Below are positions 1-4,792 of a stretch of DNA of 6,558 bases, piece after piece; positions within the stretch are counted from its first letter, which is position 1, and every line of letters begins with the position of its first letter. A model generated the notes under the pieces. The model was given only the letters and a program-made list of their open reading frames with translations, was not told where the DNA came from and made no database searches. Source of the DNA: DATBFU01 sp046735265 (GTDB lineage Bacteria > Acidobacteriota > Thermoanaerobaculia > UBA5066 > Gp7-AA6); contig JBKPSZ010000158.1 in the NCBI GenBank assembly GCA_046735265.1, positions 1 to 6,558 on the forward strand, read 5' to 3'. The translations under genes were made by a program, and so were the position numbers.

Positions 1-751
1 GTGCGAACGGGATGAACTCCGCCGGAGACTCGAGCCGAAACGCGGCCACGCTGTAGACCGGCTCGTCCCCGAGGACGAATCGGACGAGGAGCGTCGAAGT
101 GACCGCCGAGACCACCGCCGGCCCGAAGATCGTCATCGAGAAGGAGCCGACGACGACCTCGAGCACGAAGAGCGTCGCCGCGATCGGCGTGTTGTAGGCG
201 CCCGCAACGCCCGCGGCCATCCCGCAGGCCGTCAGGATGCGCAGCCGCTCGGGAGAGACGTTCAGCCGCCGGCCCACGGTCGATGCGAGCGCGGCGCCGA
301 CCTGGATGATCGGACCCTCCCGCCCCTCCGACCCGCCCGTCGAGATCACCGCGAGCGAGGAGACCGCGCGACCGAGCGACTGCCGCAGGCGGACCCGGCT
401 GCGGCCCAGGGTCACGACTTCGATCATCTGAGAGATCCCGTGCGTCCCCGATTCCCGATAGAAGCGCGACACGATGAATCCGCCGGCGAGGCCCCCCGCG
501 GCGGGAAGAAAGAGACGGAGGAGGACCGGCAGCGATTCGGCCCCGGCCACCACGTCGCGCGCGTCGATCAGCACGCTCGTCAGCCGGGTCGTCGCGGCGC
601 GAAACAGGATGGCGCCGAGCGCCCCGAGCGCGCCGGCGACCGCCGACAGCAGGAAGAACTGGGTGTTCGGGTCGCGTGCGAAGAACCGGCCGAACCACGG
701 GAAGCTCCGGCGGGAGGGCTCCGGCGCCGGCGCGCCCTCGGCCGAGCTCAT
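1..751 (-). CDS. ClC-family chloride channel / Cl-/H+ antiporter, N-terminal part (runs off left edge)
   Basis: Reading the minus strand from ATG at 751 gives 250 uninterrupted codons to the window edge, so only roughly the first half of the protein is present. After a short basic, Pro-rich cytoplasmic tail (about residues 1-28) come hydrophobic helices with ClC hallmarks: a GREGP signature at 143-147 whose Glu145 corresponds to the gating glutamate of ClC proteins, then QVGAAL and, at 186-198, YNTPIAATLFVLE, matching the family FNAPIAGxxFxxE helix. The first anion-filter segment (usually GSGIPE or GHGVPE) reads THGIS at 103-107, so its usual proline is Ser. ClC proteins are homodimeric membrane proteins moving chloride, often in exchange for protons. 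Whether this one is a channel or an antiporter cannot be told, because the later determinants are missing. The ATG overlaps the TGA of the upstream small gene as ATGA, with GAGG-type purines just before it, implying coupled translation. Family assignment is very secure. Confidence 0.95.
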   Translation of the reverse strand, partial: MSSAEGAPAPEPSRRSFPWFGRFFARDPNTQFFLLSAVAGALGALGAILFRAATTRLTSVLIDARDVVAGAESLPVLLRLFLPAAGGLAGGFIVSRFYRESGTHGISQMIEVVTLGRSRVRLRQSLGRAVSSLAVISTGGSEGREGPIIQVGAALASTVGRRLNVSPERLRILTACGMAAGVAGAYNTPIAATLFVLEVVVGSFSMTIFGPAVVSAVTSTLLVRFVLGDEPVYSVAAFRLESPAEFIPFA

Positions 752-951
752 TCCTCCTCGCCGCTCCGGCCGCCGCCTTCGTCCTCCCCGCCGAAGAAAA
801 AGGCGTGGGCGCAGTCGCGGCTGCAGAAGATGCTCCCGCCCCTGCGAACCTGACACGAGCCGCACACCGATTTGCGGCACAGGCGGCAATTCGGGAGCGT
901 GTAGCCGAGATCCTGTCGACAGATGGCGCAGAGATCGCCGAGGCCCGGCAC
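748..951 (-). CDS. Small eight-cysteine zinc-finger protein (FYVE/cross-brace-like), 67 aa
   Basis: A GTG-initiated frame encodes 67 residues. Eight cysteines at 8, 11, 22, 25, 30, 33, 43 and 47 form the pattern C-x2-C-x10-C-x2-C-x4-C-x2-C-x9-C-x3-C, the spacing of a two-zinc cross-brace fold. The central stretch CRLCRKSVCGSC resembles the CRxCGxxxCxxC core of FYVE fingers, but the basic RHHC patch that binds phosphoinositide in eukaryotic FYVE domains is absent. The last 14 residues are Gly- and Glu/Asp-rich and probably disordered. There is no signal peptide or membrane segment. A role in protein-protein or nucleic-acid contact is plausible but unproven. The TGA overlaps the ClC start by 4 nt. 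No Shine-Dalgarno precedes the GTG; instead a TATACT hexamer ends 6 nt upstream, suggesting a leaderless mRNA. The periodic cysteines and the coupling argue that this is a real gene. The specific function is unknown. Confidence 0.8.
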   Translation of the reverse strand: MPGLGDLCAICRQDLGYTLPNCRLCRKSVCGSCQVRRGGSIFCSRDCAHAFFFGGEDEGGGRSGEEE

Positions 952-957
952 GAAACC

Positions 958-963
958 AGTATA
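958..963 (-). promoter_or_regulatory. Putative -10 element (TATACT) for the zinc-finger/ClC pair
   Basis: On the minus strand TATACT (5 of 6 matches to TATAAT) ends 6 nt before the GTG at 951, which would place +1 on the G of the start codon. No recognisable TTGACA-like -35 lies at 16-18 bp. The site is about 15 bp from the oppositely directed TATAAT of the tRNA, so the two promoters would compete for the same DNA. Confidence 0.45.
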
Positions 964-977
964 GGCTCGGAACCCTC

Positions 978-983
978 TATAAT
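978..983 (+). promoter_or_regulatory. Putative -10 element (TATAAT) of the tRNA gene, GC-rich discriminator
   Basis: A perfect TATAAT is followed by CCGCCG, a GC-rich discriminator of the kind associated with stringently controlled stable-RNA promoters. Transcription would start near 990, leaving a 5' leader of about 6 nt before the mature tRNA end at 996 for RNase P removal. The -35 region at 17 bp (accagt, 955-960) is a poor match. The same transcript could extend through tilS, because no terminator is visible after the tRNA. Confidence 0.6.
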
Positions 984-995
984 CCGCCGTTCGCC

Positions 996-1072
996 GGCGG
1001 TGTAGCTCAGTTGGTCAGAGCAAGCGGCTCATATCCGCTGTGTCGGGGGTTCAAATCCCTCCACCGCCACCA
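996..1072 (+). tRNA. tRNA with CAU anticodon: elongator tRNA-Met favoured, tRNA-Ile2 possible
   Basis: A complete 77-nt cloverleaf with encoded CCA. Acceptor stem GGCGGTG (996-1002) pairs with CACCGCC (1062-1068); D-stem GCTC/GAGC (1005-1008, 1018-1021); anticodon stem AGCGG/CCGCT (1023-1027, 1035-1039) with loop CTCATAT and anticodon CAT at 1030-1032; 5-nt variable loop GTGTC; T-stem GGGGG/CCCTC with one G-T pair and loop TTCAAAT; discriminator A1069; CCA 1070-1072. The Watson-Crick 1-72 pair (G996-C1068) and lack of three G-C pairs next to the anticodon loop exclude initiator tRNA-Met. CAU remains ambiguous between elongator Met and lysidine-modified Ile2. Acceptor positions 4 and 5 are G-G, not the C4-G69/C5-G68 pairs that E. 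coli TilS favours, which leans toward Met. The immediately following tilS gene makes Ile2 worth testing. Confidence 0.95.
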
Positions 1073-1090
1073 ACTCCTCGCGACGACGCG

Positions 1091-1131
1091 GCTCCGTCCG
1101 CGAACCGGATCGGGATCTCACGCGACGGAGC
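1091..1131 (+). repeat. Inverted repeat (stem-loop) between the tRNA and tilS
   Basis: GCTCCGTC (1091-1098) is perfectly complementary to GACGGAGC (1124-1131). Allowing one bulged C at 1099, pairing extends by GCG/CGC to an 11-bp stem with an 18-nt loop. A second, mutually exclusive pairing GATCTC (1114-1119) with GAGATC (1138-1143) overlaps it. There is no T-run, so it is not an intrinsic terminator. It could be a processing or attenuation structure in a tRNA-tilS read-through transcript, or chance in GC-rich DNA. Confidence 0.3.
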
Positions 1132-1161
1132 GGGCTCGAGATCGCGAAGCGTCTCCGGCGT

Positions 1162-1167
1162 TACGAT
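1162..1167 (+). promoter_or_regulatory. Putative -10 element (TACGAT) positioned for leaderless tilS
   Basis: TACGAT fits the relaxed TANNNT -10 pattern and ends 6 nt before the GTG at 1174, the same spacing as in the zinc-finger gene. No Shine-Dalgarno is visible before the GTG. Together these suggest initiation of transcription at or next to the start codon. Confidence 0.35.
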
Positions 1168-1173
1168 GAACGC

Positions 1174-2172
1174 GTGACCGTTCCCGAAGCCCTTCGGCGG
1201 GCCGCCGAGACGGGCCTCCTCCCGCGCGGCGCATCCGTGCTTCTGGCGGTGTCCGGCGGCGCCGACTCGATGGCTCTCCTTCGCGGATGCGCCGAGGTCG
1301 TCCCGGAGACCGGCTGGTCGCTCGCGGTCGGGCACGTGCACCACGGGCTGCGCGGACGCGAAGCCGACCGCGACCTCGCGTTCGTCCGCGAGAACGCGCG
1401 CCGCCTCGGTCTGCCGCTTCTCTCTCGGCGGATCGACGCCCGCGCCGTCGCGCGCGAGCTCGGCATCTCTCCCGAGGCGGGAGCGAGGCACGGGCGATAC
1501 GAGGCGCTCGCCGGGATGGCCCGGGAGGCCGGCGCCACGCGGATCGCCGTGGCCCATCAGAGGAACGACGTCGCCGAAACGCACCTGGTTGCGCGCGCGC
1601 GGCGGGGCGGCGTCTTCGCGCTCGCGGGCCCTCGAGAGCGGCGGGCGGACGGCGTCGTCCGGCCGCTCCTCGAAGTGACGCGGCAGGACATCCTGGATTA
1701 CCTCGAATCCCGCGGCATTCCCTACCGGCGCGACTCGTCCAACGGCGACCTCCGATTGAGCCGGAACCGGGCGCGGCGGGAGCTCGCCCACGCGGGACGC
1801 GGACGCATCGAGGAGCTCGCCGACGCCGCGAAGGCAAGCGCGGGGGAACGGGACGCCGTCGAGCGCGAGATCGAGCGCCGGTTCCCTCCCCGGCTCCACG
1901 CCGGACCCGGTTCCGTGCTCGTGGACGCCGGGTTCCTCGCCTCCTGCCCTCGGGAGCTCGCACGGCGCGGGCTCTCCGAGGCGGCCGTCCGCTTCGCACT
2001 TCCGGGGCGTCCTCCGCTCACGGGACGCGAGCGGGAGCGCATCCTGGAGCTTCTGGCAGGCGGCGCCGACTTCCGTTTCGAGGCGGGCCGGCGGATCCGA
2101 TTCGAGCGACGGGGCGGAATTCTGCGGATCGCGCCCCGCCCGGAAGTCGCGGCGGCCGGCCCGAAGGTGTAG
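1174..2172 (+). CDS. tilS: tRNA(Ile2)-lysidine synthase TilS, short form, 332 aa
   Basis: TilS uses ATP to adenylate C34 of tRNA-Ile2(CAU) and joins lysine to it, so that the tRNA reads AUA as isoleucine. Visible motifs: PP-loop SGGADS at 27-32; GHVHHGLRG at 53-61 (usual HVNHGLR); ARHGRY at 104-109; RPLLEVTRQDI at 163-173; and DSSNGDLRLSRNRARR at 187-202 (usual eDpSNxxxxxxRNxiR). The C-terminal region from about 210 to 325 resembles the TilS substrate-binding domain. Length is near that of A. aeolicus TilS, so the extra C-terminal domain of the E. coli enzyme is missing. The catalytic-region motif HHxDDQAET reads HQRNDVAET at 128-136, a notable departure. The GTG start leaves a normal 26 residues before the PP-loop. 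It lies 101 bp after the tRNA gene and 26 bp before hpt. The family is confident; full activity is less certain. Confidence 0.9.
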   Translation: MTVPEALRRAAETGLLPRGASVLLAVSGGADSMALLRGCAEVVPETGWSLAVGHVHHGLRGREADRDLAFVRENARRLGLPLLSRRIDARAVARELGISPEAGARHGRYEALAGMAREAGATRIAVAHQRNDVAETHLVARARRGGVFALAGPRERRADGVVRPLLEVTRQDILDYLESRGIPYRRDSSNGDLRLSRNRARRELAHAGRGRIEELADAAKASAGERDAVEREIERRFPPRLHAGPGSVLVDAGFLASCPRELARRGLSEAAVRFALPGRPPLTGRERERILELLAGGADFRFEAGRRIRFERRGGILRIAPRPEVAAAGPKV

Positions 2173-2184
2173 GATTTTCTTCAG

Positions 2185-2198
2185 TTTCGGATCCGAAA
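2185..2198 (+). promoter_or_regulatory. 14-bp perfect palindrome abutting the hpt start codon
   Basis: TTTCGGATCCGAAA is its own reverse complement and ends on the base before the ATG at 2199, where a Shine-Dalgarno would normally sit. A TANNNT hexamer (TAGGAT, 2170-2175, overlapping the tilS stop) could place +1 near 2182, putting the palindrome inside the leader like an operator. As RNA it could fold into a 5-bp hairpin with loop GATC. Function is inferred only from symmetry and position. Confidence 0.3.
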
Positions 2199-2717
2199 AT
2201 GGACGCGACGAACTTCGAGAGACGCTTCGAGGCGGACCGGATCGCGGCCCGCATCGGGGAAGTCGCCCGGCGCCTGGACGAAGACTTCCGCGACCGGCCT
2301 CTCGTGCTCCTCGCGATCCTGAAAGGCGCCGCCCTCTTCGCCGCGGACCTCTCGCGGCGACTGACTGTTCCCCTGACGCTCGAATACATCAGCGTTCGCC
2401 GGGCGGAGGGCTCCGAGATCCTGCAGATCGATTTCGCGACCGGCTTCGAGATCACGGGCCGGCCCGTCGTGCTCTTAAAAGACGTCGTGAACACCGGGGT
2501 CATCGAAACCTATCTTTCGGATCAGCTTCGGGGAGGCGGCGCCGAGAGCGTCCGGATCGCGGCGATCGTGGACAAGCCTCATGAGCGCAAGACCGACCTC
2601 GCCGTGGACTACGCGCTCTTCACCTCCGAGGGAGGGACCTTCGTGGGCTACGGCATGGAGCACCGCGGGCGCTGGGGAAACCTGCCGTACGTGGGAGAAA
2701 TCCCGGCCGGGCAATAA
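2199..2717 (+). CDS. hpt: Hypoxanthine-type phosphoribosyltransferase, 172 aa, with atypical PRPP loop
   Basis: Hpt enzymes salvage hypoxanthine and guanine by transferring phosphoribose from PRPP to make IMP or GMP. Family features in order: AILKGAALFAADL at 39-51 (usual VLKGaxxFxaDL), EYISV at 62-66, the PRPP-loop region VVLLKDVVNTG at 90-100, VDKPHERK at 124-131, and VGYGMEHRGRWGNLPYVG at 149-166, close to the family ending GYGLDYxxxYRNLPYIG. The PRPP signature normally reads E-D-x-x-D-T-G; here it is K94-D95-V-V-N98-T-G, so the first acid is Lys and the catalytic aspartate position is Asn. The mobile loop before it is also short and lacks the usual Ser-Tyr pair. ATG 2199 is the only sensible start; the open frame upstream is a shadow of tilS. 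Its place between tilS and ftsH is a classic order, and in B. subtilis TilS and HprT have been reported to act together on ftsH expression. Catalytic competence is uncertain. Confidence 0.85.
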   Translation: MDATNFERRFEADRIAARIGEVARRLDEDFRDRPLVLLAILKGAALFAADLSRRLTVPLTLEYISVRRAEGSEILQIDFATGFEITGRPVVLLKDVVNTGVIETYLSDQLRGGGAESVRIAAIVDKPHERKTDLAVDYALFTSEGGTFVGYGMEHRGRWGNLPYVGEIPAGQ

Positions 2718-2762
2718 ATTCCGACTTTCGTCCGTTAAACTCAAGGTCGGTGCCAGGAACCT

Positions 2763-2768
2763 GAGGAG
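2763..2768 (+). promoter_or_regulatory. Strong Shine-Dalgarno (GAGGAG) that decides the TTG start of ftsH
   Basis: GAGGAG ends 8 nt before TTG at 2777, ideal spacing. It supports TTG rather than the next in-frame ATG (codon 12), which lies inside the first membrane helix. It is the only strong Shine-Dalgarno at a gene start in the window. A possible TANNNT -10 (TAAACT, 2736-2741) lies upstream and would give a leader of about 29 nt; no -35 is evident. Confidence 0.8.
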
Positions 2769-2776
2769 TTAACCAT

Positions 2777-4693
2777 TTGAACGCCACCATCAAGAACCTG
2801 CTCGTGTGGATGGTCATCCTCGTCTTGATCATCCTCGCCTGGAACGTCTTCAAGACCGGCGCGACGGCGATCGAGGAGATCACCTTCTCGCAGTTCATGG
2901 ACCAGGTCGCCCAGGGGCATGTCCAGAAAGTGACCATTCGCGGCGACGAGATTCGCGGGGCTTACGCCCCGTCGGCCGGCAAGCGGGAGACGACGTTCAA
3001 GACGTACGCCCCCAACTATCCCAAGCTCGTGGAGGATCTCCGCGAAAAAGGGGTCGGCATCGAAGTCGCCCCGACGAAGGACTCCTCCTTCGTTTCGGCC
3101 CTCGTGATGTACGGCCCCCTGATCCTGCTGGTCGCAATCTGGTTCGTGATCATGCGTCAGATGCAGGCGGGCGGGAACAAGGCGCTCTCGTTCGGTAAGT
3201 CGCGAGCCAAGCTCCTGACGCCGACGCAGAAGAAAGTGACGTTCAAGGACGTCGCGGGGGTCGAGGAAGCCAAGGTCGAGCTCCAGGAAATCATCGAGTT
3301 CCTGAAGGACCCGCAGAAGTTCCAGAAGCTCGGCGGCAAGATCCCGAAGGGAGTGCTCCTGATCGGGCCTCCGGGGACCGGCAAGACGCTCCTCGCGCGC
3401 GCGGTCGCGGGCGAGGCGAACGTCCCGTTCTTCACGATCTCGGGCTCGGACTTCGTCGAGATGTTCGTCGGAGTTGGCGCTTCGCGCGTGCGCGACCTCT
3501 TCGAGCAGGGGAAGAAGAACGCCCCGTGCATCGTCTTCATCGACGAGATCGACGCGGTCGGCCGGCACCGCGGCGCCGGACTCGGCGGCGGGCACGACGA
3601 GCGCGAGCAGACGTTGAACGCCCTTCTCGTCGAGATGGACGGATTCGACACCAACGAGGGCGTGATCCTGGTGGCCGCGACCAACCGGCCGGATGTGCTC
3701 GACCCGGCGCTGCTGCGGCCGGGACGGTTCGACCGGCGCGTCGTCGTGGATCGTCCCGACCTGCGGGGCCGCGAGCAGATCCTCCGCGTGCACACGCGAC
3801 AGACGCCTCTCTCGGACTCGGTCGACCTCTCGGTCATCGCGCGCGGAACGCCCGGCTTCTCCGGAGCCGACCTCGCGAACCTCGTGAACGAGGCGGCGCT
3901 GAACGCGGCGCGGTTCAACAAGAAGAAAGTCGAGATGATCGACTTCGAATACGCCAAGGACAAGGTCATGATGGGACCCGAGCGCAAGTCCATGATCATG
4001 ACCGAGGAGGAGAAGCGGAACACGGCGTATCACGAAGGGGGGCACGCGCTCGTCGCGGCGCTTCTCCCGGACGCCGATCCCCTCCACAAGGTCACGATCA
4101 TTCCGCGCGGGCGCGCGCTCGGCGTCACCATGCAACTGCCGGCCGAAGACAAGTACTCGCACACGAAGGAATACCTCGAGTCGACGATCACCGTCATGAT
4201 GGGCGGTCGCATCGCCGAGGAGCGGTTCCTCGGCCACATGACGACCGGCGCGGGCAACGACATCGAGAAGGCGACCGACGTGGCCCGCAAGATGGTCTGC
4301 GAATGGGGAATGAGCGAGCTCGGCCCCCTGACCTTCGGGAAAGTGGACGGCGAGATCTTCCTCGGGCGCGACTTCGGCCGCACCCAGGACTACTCGGAGG
4401 CGACCGCCAACCAGATCGACGCCGAGGTCAGGCGCATCGTGACCGCCGCCTACGAGCGCGCGAGCAGGATCATCGCCGACCACGAGAAGGCGATGCACCG
4501 CCTGGCCCGGACCCTTCTCGAGAAGGAAGTCCTGGACGGCGAGGAAGTCCTTCAGATCCTCGCCGAGGAGACCGGCGTCGACGTCGCGAAGCTCCGCAAG
4601 GCCGGACCTCCGAAGCCGCCGATCGTCACGCCCCCGGGCGCTCCGGTCGTGGCCGGCGACGAGGTCGGGCCGCTCGTTCCCGAGCCGGCGTAG
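2777..4693 (+). CDS. ftsH: ATP-dependent zinc metalloprotease FtsH, 638 aa
   Basis: FtsH is a hexameric inner-membrane AAA+ protease that extracts and degrades misfolded membrane proteins and some short-lived regulators. Architecture: short N-terminus, membrane helix about 8-25, extracytoplasmic FtsH_ext region about 33-105, second helix about 108-126, AAA+ domain with Walker A GPPGTGKT (197-204), pore motif FVGVGA (230-235), Walker B IVFIDEID (252-259) and second region of homology around RPGRFDRR (314-321), then peptidase M41. The zinc site is HEGGH at 419-423 (Gly where HEAGH is commonest; both His and the Glu are intact), with the third ligand Asp495 in GAGNDIEKAT. The full family length and all catalytic residues are present. 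Translation starts at TTG with a strong Shine-Dalgarno. The last 30 or so residues are Pro/Gly-rich, as is common. It follows hpt by 59 bp and precedes a hairpin-rich gap. The assignment is essentially certain. Confidence 0.98.
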   Translation: MNATIKNLLVWMVILVLIILAWNVFKTGATAIEEITFSQFMDQVAQGHVQKVTIRGDEIRGAYAPSAGKRETTFKTYAPNYPKLVEDLREKGVGIEVAPTKDSSFVSALVMYGPLILLVAIWFVIMRQMQAGGNKALSFGKSRAKLLTPTQKKVTFKDVAGVEEAKVELQEIIEFLKDPQKFQKLGGKIPKGVLLIGPPGTGKTLLARAVAGEANVPFFTISGSDFVEMFVGVGASRVRDLFEQGKKNAPCIVFIDEIDAVGRHRGAGLGGGHDEREQTLNALLVEMDGFDTNEGVILVAATNRPDVLDPALLRPGRFDRRVVVDRPDLRGREQILRVHTRQTPLSDSVDLSVIARGTPGFSGADLANLVNEAALNAARFNKKKVEMIDFEYAKDKVMMGPERKSMIMTEEEKRNTAYHEGGHALVAALLPDADPLHKVTIIPRGRALGVTMQLPAEDKYSHTKEYLESTITVMMGGRIAEERFLGHMTTGAGNDIEKATDVARKMVCEWGMSELGPLTFGKVDGEIFLGRDFGRTQDYSEATANQIDAEVRRIVTAAYERASRIIADHEKAMHRLARTLLEKEVLDGEEVLQILAEETGVDVAKLRKAGPPKPPIVTPPGAPVVAGDEVGPLVPEPA

Positions 4694-4703
4694 CAAACCC
4701 GGA

Positions 4704-4757
4704 GTCCGTCGTCCCGAGTCCTTGGTCCGTAGTCGATACCGACTGCGGACTCGGGAC
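4704..4757 (+). repeat. Complex inverted/direct repeat in the ftsH-DinB intergenic gap
   Basis: GTCCCGAGTCC (4711-4721) and GGACTCGGGAC (4747-4757) form perfect 11-bp inverted arms. Between them GTAGTCG (4729-4735) pairs with CGACTGC (4740-4746, one G-T pair) around an ATAC loop. An alternative continuous 12-bp stem pairs 4724-4735 with 4740-4751. GTCCGTCGTC (4704-4713) is directly repeated as GTCCGTAGTC (4725-4734), 21 bp apart. No T-tract follows, so it is not a classical intrinsic terminator. It may be a REP-like dispersed element or an mRNA 3'-end stabilising structure for ftsH. Confidence 0.6.
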
Positions 4758-4778
4758 CACGGTTGTGCCCGCTCCTGA

Positions 4779-4784
4779 TAACCT
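4779..4784 (+). promoter_or_regulatory. Putative -10 element (TAACCT) for the DinB-family gene
   Basis: TAACCT fits TANNNT and ends 8 nt before ATG 4793, giving a predicted leader of about 2 nt. No Shine-Dalgarno is visible. It is a weak match taken alone, and is credited mainly because three other gene starts here share the arrangement. Confidence 0.3.
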
Positions 4785-4792
4785 CGCTCTCC

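Noticed and set aside
996..1072. The tRNA 3' end as an attachment site for an integrated element
   Set aside because: What follows is tilS-hpt-ftsH, an ancestral housekeeping order. No integrase and no repeat of the tRNA 3' end is present in the window.
474..1169. Plus-strand open frame antisense to the ClC gene and crossing the tRNA
   Set aside because: It runs through a complete tRNA gene and is antisense to a clear ClC sequence; the composition is that of a shadow.
1166..1177. Three-codon ORF (ATG AAC GCG TGA) overlapping the tilS GTG, as a possible translational control peptide
   Set aside because: No Shine-Dalgarno precedes it, and if the TACGAT promoter is used the ATG would not be in the mRNA. 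It is too short to distinguish from chance.
1287..2198. A long N-terminal extension fused in-frame to Hpt
   Set aside because: The upstream part is the shadow of tilS (Arg/Ala/Pro-rich) and ends where the Hpt homology begins at ATG 2199. No fusion is supported.
4711..4757. The ftsH-downstream hairpin as an intrinsic terminator
   Set aside because: The stem is strong but is followed by CACGGTTGTG rather than a T-run, so the classical terminator definition is not met; recorded as a repeat instead.
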